64,000 nucleotides of DNA from Paenibacillus psychroresistens (GCF_009728935.1 NZ_CP034235.1:1272501-1336500), one strand, 5' to 3'; numbered from the stretch's first letter, positions 18,157 to 28,684 are shown. Made by a program: numbers and translations. The notes: generated from the sequence alone by a model not told the origin.

Positions 18157-19041
18157 TTAATCAAACTTTAAATGGTTAACCAGCGTCATATCACGGCCGG
18201 AACGAAATTCTCCTGGCGGAAATCCGACCCATTTGTGAAAAACCTTGGAGTAGTAGCTTCCGTTGGAATAACCTAATTTCCGTGCGATTTCATCCATAGT
18301 AAGCTGGGTTTGACGAAGGTATTCAATCGATTTCTCCATGCGAATTTTAGTTAAATATTCAATCGGTGTTAATCCTGTAGTTTTAGAAAAGCTTCGGGTG
18401 AAATGGAACTTGGACAAGCCAACGGCTTGAGCGATTTCTTCCAAGCTATGCAATTGATCATAGTTTTTATCTAAATAATCGACCGCTTGTTGAATTTTTG
18501 GTGGCCAAGAGGACTTTGCTTTTTTCGAAGCATTGCTGAAACGAAGCAGCTCCATCACAAATTGATAAACAATCGAGGAAGCAATAAATCCATCGGTTAT
18601 CCGATTGTTGCTTGCTGCAATGAAGGCTTCCTGCATGCAATAAACAACAGAGCTTTCTTTAGGCAAGTTCACAATTGGCCCTAGCTGACCTACAACGGTC
18701 TCCCAATGCTCCAATATATTATGCGGACGAAAAAGTATAAAACCAAATTCCCAGCTTTCACTGGATTTAGGTAAGTAATAACGGTGTTGACCCGGTATTT
18801 CGACTAGAAAAGCTTGATTTGGATAGATGTCATAGGTCTTATCCTGGATATCAATGCAGCCTTGATCTGAAATTGTATATTGGAATAATAATAAAGGGCC
18901 ATCTACACGAGTTAGTCCATCCCAATTATAGGAATGCTCGACAATTCTTTCGCGCCCCACAGCAAATAGCTGATAGAATGAACTGATCTTTGTATCCAGA
19001 AAGCGAAAGCCATAGGTTGAATACTGGACTTGAGACGACAT
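18157..19041 (-). CDS. AraC-family transcriptional regulator
   Basis: The protein has 294 residues. The N-terminal ~150 form a cupin-like effector-binding region. The C-terminal ~100 carry two helix-turn-helix motifs ('LEEIAQAVGLSKFHFTRSF' and 'MDEIARKLGYSNGSYYSKVF'), ending with 'GFPPGEFRSGR'. Its ATG at 19041 follows GGAGA on the minus strand. It is divergent from a YesM-type sensor kinase 70 bp away and probably controls sugar genes in the neighbourhood. The effector is unknown. Confidence 0.9.
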   Translation of the reverse strand: MSSQVQYSTYGFRFLDTKISSFYQLFAVGRERIVEHSYNWDGLTRVDGPLLLFQYTISDQGCIDIQDKTYDIYPNQAFLVEIPGQHRYYLPKSSESWEFGFILFRPHNILEHWETVVGQLGPIVNLPKESSVVYCMQEAFIAASNNRITDGFIASSIVYQFVMELLRFSNASKKAKSSWPPKIQQAVDYLDKNYDQLHSLEEIAQAVGLSKFHFTRSFSKTTGLTPIEYLTKIRMEKSIEYLRQTQLTMDEIARKLGYSNGSYYSKVFHKWVGFPPGEFRSGRDMTLVNHLKFD

Positions 19042-19110
19042 ACTAATATCTCCTTCACTTCAGCTAGAATAGATCTAGTTTATCAAATTTTAGATTGGGG
19101 GTCAGCATTT

Positions 19111-20850
19111 ATGAAAATTAAACGAATTCGGATGAAATTATTACTTGCCATGCTGCTGACTACTATAATCCCATTATCGATTACTGCCGGTATTATTCTC
19201 TATCAGGTTTCGCAGAATATGGACGAGAACAATCGGCTGGCTAAAGACCGCACCGAACAGGATATGAAAGGAAGAATTGAAGAGTATGGTAAGGATCTCT
19301 TTGATAGCGCCTATTCGGTTTATTACAATATGAGTTTGCTCGAAAGCTTAGCCAATGACAAGGATTATGTGCCTAGTGACACCAATACATACGATACGGC
19401 TCATGATATGCGGGAATTATTATATGGAATCTATCTCAAATCTCGCTTAAAGGATATAACAGGTGTTTACTTAGTTAATTCTCAAGACGAAATGGTAGGC
19501 AGCTTTTTTTTGAATTCACTTCTAAATTATTCGGTTCTCAATAAAACAAATCTGGAAAGCTTACGAAAGGATTTAGATCATGCGAAAGACCCGATGAACC
19601 CATTAACCGTGTTTCATTATAAAAGCATTTATGGGGAGCCTAGCTTGCAATATTTATTCCCGCTGCAATTTAAAGAGAAGCGGATCGGGATCTTGGTCAT
19701 TGATGTGAAGGAAACCTATTTTCGCAATATGGTAGAAAAGTATAATCAATTCTATAAAGGTCAGATTAGGATCACAGATCGTTCCAAGCAAATTGTCTAT
19801 CATACGGATCCAACATTAATTAATACCCCATTAACGACTAACAGCAGCCGTCATACCATCACAATCGAAGTACCTATTGAATTATCGGATTGGACGCTTT
19901 CGTATGTTTACCAGGTTAATCCACAGCTAATTCTATTCCAGAGAGTAGCGGTGGGGATGATTTGTCTGGCCTTTTTATTGGCACTATTAATCTCTCTATA
20001 CTTAAGCTATGGCATAACGAAGCCTATTGTCAGCTTGCATCACAATATGCGGTTGATTCAGAAGGGAGATTACACTGCACGAGCCAAGGTGCAAACTCTC
20101 GATGAAATAGGGTTTCTAGGCAATCAATTTAATAGTATGGCTGAGACGATACAACAATTGATCGAGCATGATTTAAAGCTGCAATTGGTTAATAAAGAAA
20201 CTCATATTCGTGCACTTCAAGCCCAAATTTCACCGCATTTTTTACACAATACCTTACAAGCCATGTCGAATATAGCCACGATTAGAGGCGTACCCGAGGT
20301 TAAACTTATCTGCGAATGCTTAAGCAATATGTATCGCTATAATATGAATATTACGGACGAATGGGTGTCTTTAAAAGAAGAAGTTATGCATGTACGCAAT
20401 TATTTGGTGATAATTAATAAGCGATATCCAGAGATTTTACGGATTCGGGTCCGGATGGACAGCAGCTTGACCAATCTGATTGTACCTAAATTGATTATTC
20501 AGCCTATTGTGGAGAATGCCGTAGAGCATGGACTTATTTCATCACGCCTGAATAAGAAATTACTCAAGTTATATTTTCAGAAAGATGAGGCCAATCAATT
20601 ATTCATCATTCATATTTTGGATAATGGGACAGGGATTACGGACGAGGATCAATTTGAGATTAATCACAAATTGCAGATGGATGCTAACCTAGCGCGACAA
20701 GGCAAGCAATCGGATGATTCAATTGGGATGTACAATGTCCAAACGCGGATTCATCTGCTTTGTGGCTTGGATTATGGGCTTAGTGTCCAAAGTAAAAGAA
20801 ATAAGGGTACACATATCCAAATTAAACTACCGCTCAAAGAGGTGATCTAG
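19111..20850 (+). CDS. YesM-type sensor histidine kinase
   Basis: The start is ATG 19111, after GGGGG; the longer frame upstream has no ribosome site. The first membrane helix (about residues 9-31), an extracellular dCache-like sensor, a second helix (about 274-296), a HAMP domain, the His-kinase phosphoacceptor 'SPHFLHNT' (H376) and a HATPase_c domain with 'ENAVEHG' are all intact. Such kinases sense extracellular carbohydrates. The cognate response regulator begins 1 bp downstream but is cut off after about 41 residues, so this kinase is now an orphan or signals to another YesN protein in the cell. Confidence 0.9.
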   Translation: MKIKRIRMKLLLAMLLTTIIPLSITAGIILYQVSQNMDENNRLAKDRTEQDMKGRIEEYGKDLFDSAYSVYYNMSLLESLANDKDYVPSDTNTYDTAHDMRELLYGIYLKSRLKDITGVYLVNSQDEMVGSFFLNSLLNYSVLNKTNLESLRKDLDHAKDPMNPLTVFHYKSIYGEPSLQYLFPLQFKEKRIGILVIDVKETYFRNMVEKYNQFYKGQIRITDRSKQIVYHTDPTLINTPLTTNSSRHTITIEVPIELSDWTLSYVYQVNPQLILFQRVAVGMICLAFLLALLISLYLSYGITKPIVSLHHNMRLIQKGDYTARAKVQTLDEIGFLGNQFNSMAETIQQLIEHDLKLQLVNKETHIRALQAQISPHFLHNTLQAMSNIATIRGVPEVKLICECLSNMYRYNMNITDEWVSLKEEVMHVRNYLVIINKRYPEILRIRVRMDSSLTNLIVPKLIIQPIVENAVEHGLISSRLNKKLLKLYFQKDEANQLFIIHILDNGTGITDEDQFEINHKLQMDANLARQGKQSDDSIGMYNVQTRIHLLCGLDYGLSVQSKRNKGTHIQIKLPLKEVI

Positions 20851-20851
20851 C

Positions 20852-21016
20852 ATGAGAATACTAATCGTTGATGACGAAACAGCCGTACATGATCAGATAA
20901 AACGCTCAATTGCTTGGCGAGAGCTGGACTGGCAGCTTGCTGGCGATGCTTATAATGGGGAGGAGGGTTTAAACAGGAACCTGGCACCTTGGGTTTTATC
21001 AAACGTTTCAGCATGA
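20852..21016 (+). pseudogene. Truncated YesN-type response regulator
   Basis: Immediately after the kinase, ATG 20852 opens a receiver domain ('MRILIVDDETAVHDQ'). It runs to 'AYNGEEGL' and then departs from the family at about 20975, reaching a stop at 21014-21016. The phosphoacceptor Asp region, the rest of the receiver and the AraC-type output domain are absent. The break adjoins a broken gene on the other strand, so the locus was probably damaged by a deletion or insertion. Confidence 0.8.
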
Positions 21017-21390
21017 CTGCAGGGTGGTTATAAGCATTTCTTGGTAATGCGGTATGCTTTTCCCTGTCATTTTTTTTTCTTTATCACGAATGGTAGTTTT
21101 GTGTTTATTGCCTTTGCTGTCATAGGTAACCCATTCACCAACAGGCTCGCCCCTGTCAAAATACCCTGAATGCTTTATTGTTCCATCGGGACGATACCAT
21201 TCCCAATAGCCGTCTGGCTTATCCTCAATCATTTTTCCCTTTGACCATATTGTTTTTCAATTTGCATGGTACTTGATCGTAAAGCCATCAATCACTTCCA
21301 GTTGTTTATCCTTCACACTGTTTTGGGGTATCAAGTAACTTTTTTTATTTTCTACGAATTTGCCTCCAATAATCAGCTTTTTGTTAATTA
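21008..21390 (-). pseudogene. YwqK-family MORN-repeat protein, disrupted by an in-frame stop
   Basis: The minus-strand frame encodes the MORN-like repeats typical of YwqK 'antitoxin' family proteins ('PDGYWEWYRPDGTIKHSGYF', 'GEPVGEWVTYDSKG'). Reading upstream in the same frame, the family N-terminus ('GGKFVENKKSYLIP', 'GFTIKYHAN') continues up to about 21390. It is split by TGA at 21257-21259, which stands where the family has Gly (GGA to TGA). No good start codon precedes it, so the gene is probably broken. A shorter product from ATG 21232 is possible but lacks a clear ribosome site. Confidence 0.7.
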
Positions 21391-21451
21391 TATGTTTATG
21401 TTTAATGAAAATGTATTGTAAAACAATATATTACCTTCGTCTATTTCGGAA

Positions 21452-23035
21452 TTATAACATTTCGCGTTTATACTTGGTTGGATATTGGCCAGTTAGTTTT
21501 TTGAATATGTTGTAGAAATAATTGGCGTTGGTATATCCGACCTGCAGGGCAATTTCACTGGCAGGAAGCTCCGTAGTCAACAGCAGATCTTTAGCCTTAT
21601 TAATGCGTAGCTGGTTAAGATAGTTTGTAAACATGCCACCGACCTCCATTTTAAATAATTGGCCCAAGTAAGCCGTGTTTACATTAAAGTGAGCCGAAAG
21701 CATCTTTAAGGATATATCTGTGGCATAGTGGGATTCCATATAATTTAGAACTCGATTAATTAAGGGGTTGCTGTCTGCTTCCTTTTTCAAGAGCAGTTGA
21801 TCAATGAGGTTACTGACAAATTGCTTGACCCAGTTAATTAGCTCCAGCCGGTCATGAATTTCAAAAATTTCCTGTAAAAAATGATCGGTGCTATTGAATA
21901 TCACATTTTTATCAATTTTTATTCTTTGGTTTAAATGGTAGGTATGGTTATACAGCAGGTCTATAGATATATTTTGCAATAGGACCGGATTCATGTTGGG
22001 TACCTGTCGCAGTCTTTCAAAAAAGTTATCCATGAAGTCAAATGAACTTTGTTTATCGTGATTAATGATGTGTATCCTCAACTGTTCCATATCTGTCTGA
22101 ATGGTAATTTGATGGTCTTCATAGCTTGGTCGTGCTGCATCAAAATCTATTATCGTATTGGGCTCGGAAATTAGACTGTAATCGATTATCGAATAAGCAT
22201 GCTCATAGCTTTTATAAACATTTCGAAAGTCAGATTGAAGGCTGCCTAAAGCAGCAAAGACATTTATTTTTAAAATTTTACTAATATTCTCGATGGAAGC
22301 TTTAATTAGCTGCTCGATTTCTTGCTTATCTTCCAATAATGTATGACTTGCAAAGAGAAAGATAAAATCACTTTTGTGGTTGCTAATCACTATGCTTTTT
22401 CCAAAGCTGCCGATTACTTCATTGGCAATATTCAGAACGGCAAATGTAAGGACCGGGTCTGATTTAATAAAACTGCCAATACCAGCATTCACTATTCTCA
22501 TAAAGCCGATTAAATAGGTTGGACATTTCAAATCAATCTGGACAATTGCAGCTCGTTCTTTCAATTCTGCAGGCTCAATAACGTTGGTAATCCACCGGTA
22601 CAATATATTCTCCCGCAGTATGCCGGCATTCTCACGCAATTTGAACTTCTCATGAATTTCATTATCAAGCTTTTTTACAGTGGTTAAAAGCGTGGAAGAC
22701 AGCTCGACCTCATTGATAGGCTTCAACAAGTAATTCTCTATGCCTAAAGGCAAAGCTTTCTTAATATAATCAAAATTATCATATCCGCTTAGAATGATAC
22801 ATTTAATATCAAGCCCTTCTTCGCGGATTCGCATTATTAATTCAAGACCATTTACATTTGGCATTTGTATATCTGTAATAAGGATATCTATGGCCAAGCC
22901 TTTGATCATTTCAAAGGCTTTTTCTCCCTGGTTGGCTACAGCTGCAATTACTAATTTATGCTCGTCCCAGTTAATGATTTGGCGCAGTCCCTCGAGGATA
23001 AAAGGTTCATCATCCACTAGCATGACCTTGTACAT
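21452..23035 (-). CDS. YesN-type response regulator (receiver plus AraC output)
   Basis: The protein has 527 residues. A receiver domain (1-125; phosphoacceptor D55 in 'ILITDIQMPN') is followed by a long central helical linker and a C-terminal AraC-type DNA-binding domain with 'LKMLSAHFNVNTAYLGQLF' and 'ASEIALQVGYTNANYFYNIF'. Its start overlaps the end of the sensor kinase gene by 26 bp, so the two are translationally coupled. It probably activates the permease operon divergent from the pair at 25.0 kb. Confidence 0.92.
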   Translation of the reverse strand: MYKVMLVDDEPFILEGLRQIINWDEHKLVIAAVANQGEKAFEMIKGLAIDILITDIQMPNVNGLELIMRIREEGLDIKCIILSGYDNFDYIKKALPLGIENYLLKPINEVELSSTLLTTVKKLDNEIHEKFKLRENAGILRENILYRWITNVIEPAELKERAAIVQIDLKCPTYLIGFMRIVNAGIGSFIKSDPVLTFAVLNIANEVIGSFGKSIVISNHKSDFIFLFASHTLLEDKQEIEQLIKASIENISKILKINVFAALGSLQSDFRNVYKSYEHAYSIIDYSLISEPNTIIDFDAARPSYEDHQITIQTDMEQLRIHIINHDKQSSFDFMDNFFERLRQVPNMNPVLLQNISIDLLYNHTYHLNQRIKIDKNVIFNSTDHFLQEIFEIHDRLELINWVKQFVSNLIDQLLLKKEADSNPLINRVLNYMESHYATDISLKMLSAHFNVNTAYLGQLFKMEVGGMFTNYLNQLRINKAKDLLLTTELPASEIALQVGYTNANYFYNIFKKLTGQYPTKYKREML

Positions 23036-24887
23036 GAGCTTCCAACTCCTTCTTTGTTTTCGCGGGCAGCTTTACCAGGATTTGTGTGCCTGAACCTAAT
23101 TTACTAATAACCTGTAGCCCGTAAGCTTTGCCATAGATCAGCTTGATCCGTTGATTCACATTAATGATTCCAATGCTGTTAGTCTCGATAAAGGATTGAT
23201 CGGAGGACAATCGCTCATTGATTAGAGTTAGTTTAGCTTCTGAAATACCCAAACCATTGTCACTGACACTGATATGAAGAATATCAGTGTCGAGTTTGCC
23301 ATGAATTCGAATATGATTATTTGCCCTCGTAATATCAATCCCGTGAAGAATGGAATTCTCGATTAAAGGCTGGAGCAGATGCCGAATAATCGCAAATTCT
23401 GCAATACGGTGATCAATGTCAAAGGTGAATTGCAAATTTTCTCTATAGCGGATATGGAACAGCTCGAGATACATTTCACAGTAATCCAGCTCCTCCTGAA
23501 TTTGCACGAACATTTCTTTATTGATATTGCTGCGAAACAGATTAGCCAGAATTCGAATCATTTTACTAACATCCTGGTTTCCTGAAGTAAGGGCCTTCAT
23601 TCGAATACTTTCCAATGTGTTATAGAGGAAGTGGGGATTGATCTGGGATTGCAGGGCGTATAATTCAGCGGTCCTCTGCTTCAGCTCGGCATCCGTCTTC
23701 TGAAGATCCGAAACGTAGCTCCGATTGATGTAATCAGACAGATTATCAACCATTGTATTGAAATTATTGGATATCAGGCTGATTTCATCATGGCTTGGCG
23801 AGAGTACAACCCGGACGGATAAATCACCTTTTTTAACTCGGTTCATTGCTTTAATGATTTCTTTAATTCTTTTGGAGAATACTGACATGCTGAAGTAAGA
23901 GAGAGTGAGAATGGCGGTTAGGCAAATGATTAATAAAAATATTATGGTATTGCGAATCGATGTAGTGCTTTGGTAAATTTGATTGCCTGGAATAATGGAA
24001 AGGATAAGGATGCCTGAGCTTTCAATAGAGGATACACTTACCAATGAATCATTGATTTTAATTGTTTTCGGCAAATCAGCCGCGATTTTACGCAAATCAG
24101 CGAAATAAGGAGCCATTGATTGGGAGCTTTCACCGGAGGAATCAAAAACCGAAACCCCTTCATAAGTAAGAACAGAGATGCGATTATCAAACTTCTTATA
24201 ATCCCTTTGAACATTAGCAATGATAGCTTTGGTGCTAAAGTTGACTAATAAATAGCCGAGGTTTTTTTCAAAGCTTTCGGAATGGATATTTGCAGCAATT
24301 GAGAATATTTCAGATTTATCATTAAAGGCTGGGCTGACAGGTTGAAAGAGATTTAGTGATGGAATTAGCTTTACGCCGTATAAATCGCTGTCAATCCGCT
24401 TGGTTATCTGTCTAATCTCAGGATTTAAGTCGGAGTGAGTACTTCTATTCGTGAAATACTGCGGGATAGTATCTATACTCTTCCAAATTAATATATCCAT
24501 AATATCTTCATCAAGCATATTCCCGGCGCGAAAATACTTATTAATCGCCAGCTGATCCGCGTAATAGTCTAGTGAGCCTGGATTGATCTTGTTTTCCAGA
24601 AAATGAAACACGCCAGATACATCTATAATATTGAGATTTTGGTTCTGATTCAAATAAAGCTGTTGGAGGATTTGTTTAACTTTATAGCTTTTTAGATCCA
24701 TGTAGCTCTTAACCTGTTGGTTTACTTGTTCATTATAATTCAAAGCATCATTTCTTGCTGAAGCCATGATGTTATGGAGGATAATAAAGGCAAGCATTGT
24801 AAAAGCGACCGAAATGATGATCGTGTACGTCAGCAGGATTCGGTTGAAAAACTTTTCCCTGAACTGTTTATTTATCCATGAAAGCAT
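23010..24887 (-). CDS. YesM-type sensor histidine kinase
   Basis: This is the partner of the YesN-type regulator downstream. It has an N-terminal membrane helix, an extracellular sensor of about 270 residues, a second helix, a HAMP domain, 'NPHFLYNT' with the phosphoacceptor His near residue 419, and a HATPase_c domain ('ENSILHG', 'DNGLGIS'). The start is taken as ATG 24887 because AGGG lies eight bases upstream; GTG 24896 and ATG 24893 are also in frame. It diverges from the second sugar import operon. Confidence 0.9.
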   Translation of the reverse strand: MLSWINKQFREKFFNRILLTYTIIISVAFTMLAFIILHNIMASARNDALNYNEQVNQQVKSYMDLKSYKVKQILQQLYLNQNQNLNIIDVSGVFHFLENKINPGSLDYYADQLAINKYFRAGNMLDEDIMDILIWKSIDTIPQYFTNRSTHSDLNPEIRQITKRIDSDLYGVKLIPSLNLFQPVSPAFNDKSEIFSIAANIHSESFEKNLGYLLVNFSTKAIIANVQRDYKKFDNRISVLTYEGVSVFDSSGESSQSMAPYFADLRKIAADLPKTIKINDSLVSVSSIESSGILILSIIPGNQIYQSTTSIRNTIIFLLIICLTAILTLSYFSMSVFSKRIKEIIKAMNRVKKGDLSVRVVLSPSHDEISLISNNFNTMVDNLSDYINRSYVSDLQKTDAELKQRTAELYALQSQINPHFLYNTLESIRMKALTSGNQDVSKMIRILANLFRSNINKEMFVQIQEELDYCEMYLELFHIRYRENLQFTFDIDHRIAEFAIIRHLLQPLIENSILHGIDITRANNHIRIHGKLDTDILHISVSDNGLGISEAKLTLINERLSSDQSFIETNSIGIINVNQRIKLIYGKAYGLQVISKLGSGTQILVKLPAKTKKELEAHVQGHASG

Positions 24888-25039
24888 GCTCATCACCCTG
24901 AATCAAGTATATTCCAAGGCTAACGAGACAGCAATCCTTTGAACATACAAAACCATAATTAGTGTGGTTAACCTGAAGTTTTTATTCTTGTTGGCGGACT
25001 TTATATCGATTAGTATTTAGGCATAAGGGGGGGAACAAC

Positions 25040-25942
25040 ATGGTTACCAAACGATCCAGTAAAGATATGAGCTTATTATTAATGGCAATCCCACTCATAT
25101 TGCTTACTTTTGTATTCTTCTATCTCCCTATTTATGGCTGGATTTATGCCTTCTTCGATTATCAGCCAGGAGTTCCTTTAGGAGACCAACATTTTGCCGG
25201 GATCAAGTATTTCCAAATGCTCTTCGAAAATGGCAATGAATTTGTTAATGCCTTAAAGAATACTTTAACCTTCAGCTTTCTGATTTTTTTATGTGCACCA
25301 CTGCCGATTATTCTCGCGATTATGGTTACCGAAGTCCGCAGCAAGAAAGTTTCGAAGATTATCCAAACTGTAACGTCCTTGCCGAACTTTATTTCCTGGA
25401 TTCTCGTCTTCTCGATATTCTTTGTGTTCTTTAGCAATGGAGGATTCGTTAACAGCACGTTAGACCATCTGCAGCTTATAGATGAACCTTTCAGTCTAAT
25501 GAGCGACAGTGATAGAGTCTGGTTGGTCCAAACTTTGGTTTACCTGTGGAAGAATATCGGCTGGAGTGCAATTATTTACATTGCAGCCATAGCAGGTATA
25601 GACGGTGAATTATACGATGCGGCAGAAATTGACGGAGCAGGCAGAATGGGAAAGATTCGGTATATCACGCTTCCGGGAATTAAACCCACTTTCATTGTAC
25701 TGCTTTTAATATCAGTCGGCGGGATGCTGAACAATGGGTTTGAACAGTACTTTGTGTTTAGCAACCCGTTGATTGCTGAAAAAATTGAAGTTTTAGATAC
25801 TTATGTATACCGTGTGGGATTAGGAAACGCGCAATATGCGTATGCAACAGCGGTAGGGATTTTCAAAACAATTGTCAGTATTATTTTATTGTTTTCGGTA
25901 AATGCCTTGTCCAAATATATGCGCAAAGAGTCGATATTTTAA
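25040..25942 (+). CDS. Carbohydrate ABC transporter permease, LplB type (importer 2)
   Basis: The protein has 300 residues and six membrane segments. The EAA loop is 'DAAEIDGAGRMGKI', followed by 'ITLPGIKP'. ATG 25040 follows a G-rich ribosome site (AAGGGGGG). It opens the second oligosaccharide operon (permease, permease, binding protein, secreted beta-helix protein, two unknown paralogues), divergent from the YesM/YesN pair that likely regulates it. No ATPase gene is linked. Confidence 0.9.
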   Translation: MVTKRSSKDMSLLLMAIPLILLTFVFFYLPIYGWIYAFFDYQPGVPLGDQHFAGIKYFQMLFENGNEFVNALKNTLTFSFLIFLCAPLPIILAIMVTEVRSKKVSKIIQTVTSLPNFISWILVFSIFFVFFSNGGFVNSTLDHLQLIDEPFSLMSDSDRVWLVQTLVYLWKNIGWSAIIYIAAIAGIDGELYDAAEIDGAGRMGKIRYITLPGIKPTFIVLLLISVGGMLNNGFEQYFVFSNPLIAEKIEVLDTYVYRVGLGNAQYAYATAVGIFKTIVSIILLFSVNALSKYMRKESIF

Positions 25943-25970
25943 TGGCTGGAAAAAGGAGGTGGGGTTAGGC

Positions 25971-26861
25971 ATGCGCAAACATTCCAAGGGTGACCGGCTA
26001 TTTGATATTCTCAATATTTCCCTGTTGATGATTGTCTCTATCCTGTGTTTTTACCCGTTTTATTATATTTTTATATACTCGATCAGTTCGCCGAATGAAG
26101 TAGTTAGAGGGGGACTTTACTTATGGCCGATTAAACCGACTTGGATTAATTACGAGCAGCTGATCCATAAGAAGGAAATCTACAATTCCTTTTTTGTTTC
26201 CGTAGGAAGAACAGTTGTTGGAACTATTCTAACTGTAATCTGCTGCAGCTTGTTTGGCTATATTCTGACCAAGGATAAATTGAAGTTCAGGGTAATCATT
26301 TACCGCTATGTGGTTATTACATTATATATACAAGCAGGACTGATTCCTCTATATATGGTGTATAAAAATTTGCATTTAATCAATAATTTTATGGTATATG
26401 TGCTTCCCGGCGCTATTGCAGCTTTTTATATCATTCTGGCTAAGACGTATATTGAACAGATACCGGCAGCAATTGAAGAATCCGCGATGATTGACGGTGC
26501 GCATTATTGGACAATCTTTATAAAAATTATATTCCCGCTGTCCATGCCCATAATAGCAACAATAGCAATTTTCACAGCCACCTCGCAGTGGAATGCCTGG
26601 CAGGATAATTTCTTCTTTATCAGCAATTCCAAGCTTAGAGTACTTCAATTGGTCTTATATGATTATTTGAACAACTCTCAGCAAATGGTTAATGATTCGG
26701 CCTCTATACTCAACTCAGCCAAAACCAATCAGCTGCAGGTTACGCCGATGTCGATACGGATGACGATTACAATGATTACAACATTGCCTATCATCCTTGT
26801 ATACCCGTTAATGCAGAAGTATTTTGTAAAAGGGATCATGATTGGCGCTGTAAAAGGGTAA
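25971..26861 (+). CDS. Carbohydrate ABC transporter permease, YtcP/LplC type (importer 2)
   Basis: The start is ATG 25971, ten bases after AAAAGGAGGT (25951-25960); the longer frame overlaps the previous gene and has no site. Six membrane segments are predicted, with the EAA loop 'ESAMIDGAHYWTIF' and the family's C-terminal 'KGIMIGAVKG'. It pairs with the permease just upstream. Confidence 0.9.
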   Translation: MRKHSKGDRLFDILNISLLMIVSILCFYPFYYIFIYSISSPNEVVRGGLYLWPIKPTWINYEQLIHKKEIYNSFFVSVGRTVVGTILTVICCSLFGYILTKDKLKFRVIIYRYVVITLYIQAGLIPLYMVYKNLHLINNFMVYVLPGAIAAFYIILAKTYIEQIPAAIEESAMIDGAHYWTIFIKIIFPLSMPIIATIAIFTATSQWNAWQDNFFFISNSKLRVLQLVLYDYLNNSQQMVNDSASILNSAKTNQLQVTPMSIRMTITMITTLPIILVYPLMQKYFVKGIMIGAVKG

Positions 26862-26935
26862 TTCGATGTTCATTCTGCTCAAGGCGATCTTGAGTTTTAT
26901 GATAGATAAACATAACTAAAGGGAGGCATACACAA

Positions 26936-28684
26936 ATGAAGAAGAAAAGTATTAGCATGCTGCTTGCCATTGTCTTGGTATTATCCGCTTGCAGCAGTTC
27001 CAAGAGCGGCACTAGTACAAGCCCCGGGGCAAGCACAAGTCCAGAAGAAACCAAGGCTGCAGGTGAAGCATCAGCAACACCTGTTGTCAAACCAAAGGTT
27101 ACACTGAAAATTTTCGCAACAGATATCAACGATGTTTCACCTGGTATCCAATCTGATCCGATTGCCAAAGAGATCGAAAAACAATTAAACATTATCTTGG
27201 ACGTAACCAAAGTAACCGGCGGACCGGATTACAGCACCAAGCTATCTGTATTAACAGCTTCCAATGATCTTCCTGATTTATTCTGGGTACCTGGCGGAAT
27301 TGAAAGAAAAGTGCTGATGAATGCCAATGTTGTTCTGGATGCAACCGATTTAATCCAGACGAACGGCAGCAATTTAACGGGTAACCCGACAGTAAATGAA
27401 GCTTTGGAATTTTCAAAAAAGTTCTTAAGCACTGGTGAAAATACAGGAAAGCTGTTGTTTCTCCCATTCATGAATGGTCAGCAGGTTGTGCCTACCTGGC
27501 CGGTTGTAGCGCCGCAAATTCGTTGGGATCTTTATAAAAAAATGGGTTATCCGGCTGTGAATTCATGGGATGATCTATTGAAAGTATTAGCGGATATGCA
27601 GAAGCAATTTCCAACTGCGCCTAATGGCAAGAAGGCCTATGCGGTAACCTTTCACAGTGACTGGGGCGATTGGCCAATTAATTCCGGGCAGCTTATGTTA
27701 GGCTATACGGATGCCGGCGCAGGCATGGCTGCAGATATCTCTGATCCAGGTAAATTAATTCCTGTACTGACTGTTAAGGACAGCCCCTATTGGCAATTGG
27801 CGAAGTGGTTCAATAAAGCGCATCAAATGGGAATTCTTGATCCGGATTCCTTCACACAGAAGTTCGATCAGCTTGCAGCCAAGCAAAAAGCTGGAGAGGT
27901 TTATTTTGTAGAGCCAGGCTGGTTAAGAGCAAACTTTGATGATGGAAAACCAGAGGATGGCTTTGCTGCTATTCCATTAATTAATGGAAATAAATTTACG
28001 GCTGGATCGATTAATTCCAAGGGTGGACGCACTTACGCCATTAGCAAGAATAGTAAAAATACCGATCGCGTGATGGACTTAATCAACTGGCTTAACTCGG
28101 TTGAAGGTGCAAAAACGATTCAGAATGGCGTAAAAGGGCAGTCGTGGGATGTTGTTAATGGTATTGAGCAATATAAACCAGACATTGAAGCCGCTATTAT
28201 CAAAGGCGGACTTACACCTGATTGGTATAAACAAACAGGCGTTATGCTTTATTCACAGTTCAGCGGTCTGGATCCAACTTATATAGATCCACAAACTAAG
28301 AACCCGATTAATATTACAAACTCGGTAGATTTCCAAACTAAATCGAATAGCACTAATTTGGTTCTTAAGGATTTTGTGGAGCATTATAAATTGAAGACAC
28401 CAGGCGATCCTTGGTTCAATATAGAGCATAACAGTGCCGACTATGCAATAAATGATGCGATTGCAATGGCTCCGGATGACATTAAAGCGATTGTGGATAA
28501 GGTCAATAATTTTAAGAATACGCGCATTTTCAAAACCATGTTGGCCAAGTCTGATGAGGAATTCAACAAGCTTCAGGACGAATTTATTAAGGACGTCAAT
28601 GATTTAGGCTATCAAACGTATGTGAAGTGGAATTCAGATGCCTGGGTTAAAGCATCTGAGGAAATGGAAAAATTAAAACATTAA
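26936..28684 (+). CDS. Extracellular solute-binding lipoprotein (importer 2)
   Basis: This lipoprotein has 582 residues, with the lipobox 'LSAC' at about residues 17-20 followed by a Ser/Thr/Gly-rich linker. The mature part is an LplA-type binding protein, longer than importer 1's. It carries the typical 'NDLPDLFWV' ligand-loop stretch near residue 115 and ends in a charged helix. GGGAGG precedes ATG 26936. The substrate is presumably the product of the secreted beta-helix enzyme encoded downstream. Confidence 0.9.
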   Translation: MKKKSISMLLAIVLVLSACSSSKSGTSTSPGASTSPEETKAAGEASATPVVKPKVTLKIFATDINDVSPGIQSDPIAKEIEKQLNIILDVTKVTGGPDYSTKLSVLTASNDLPDLFWVPGGIERKVLMNANVVLDATDLIQTNGSNLTGNPTVNEALEFSKKFLSTGENTGKLLFLPFMNGQQVVPTWPVVAPQIRWDLYKKMGYPAVNSWDDLLKVLADMQKQFPTAPNGKKAYAVTFHSDWGDWPINSGQLMLGYTDAGAGMAADISDPGKLIPVLTVKDSPYWQLAKWFNKAHQMGILDPDSFTQKFDQLAAKQKAGEVYFVEPGWLRANFDDGKPEDGFAAIPLINGNKFTAGSINSKGGRTYAISKNSKNTDRVMDLINWLNSVEGAKTIQNGVKGQSWDVVNGIEQYKPDIEAAIIKGGLTPDWYKQTGVMLYSQFSGLDPTYIDPQTKNPINITNSVDFQTKSNSTNLVLKDFVEHYKLKTPGDPWFNIEHNSADYAINDAIAMAPDDIKAIVDKVNNFKNTRIFKTMLAKSDEEFNKLQDEFIKDVNDLGYQTYVKWNSDAWVKASEEMEKLKH

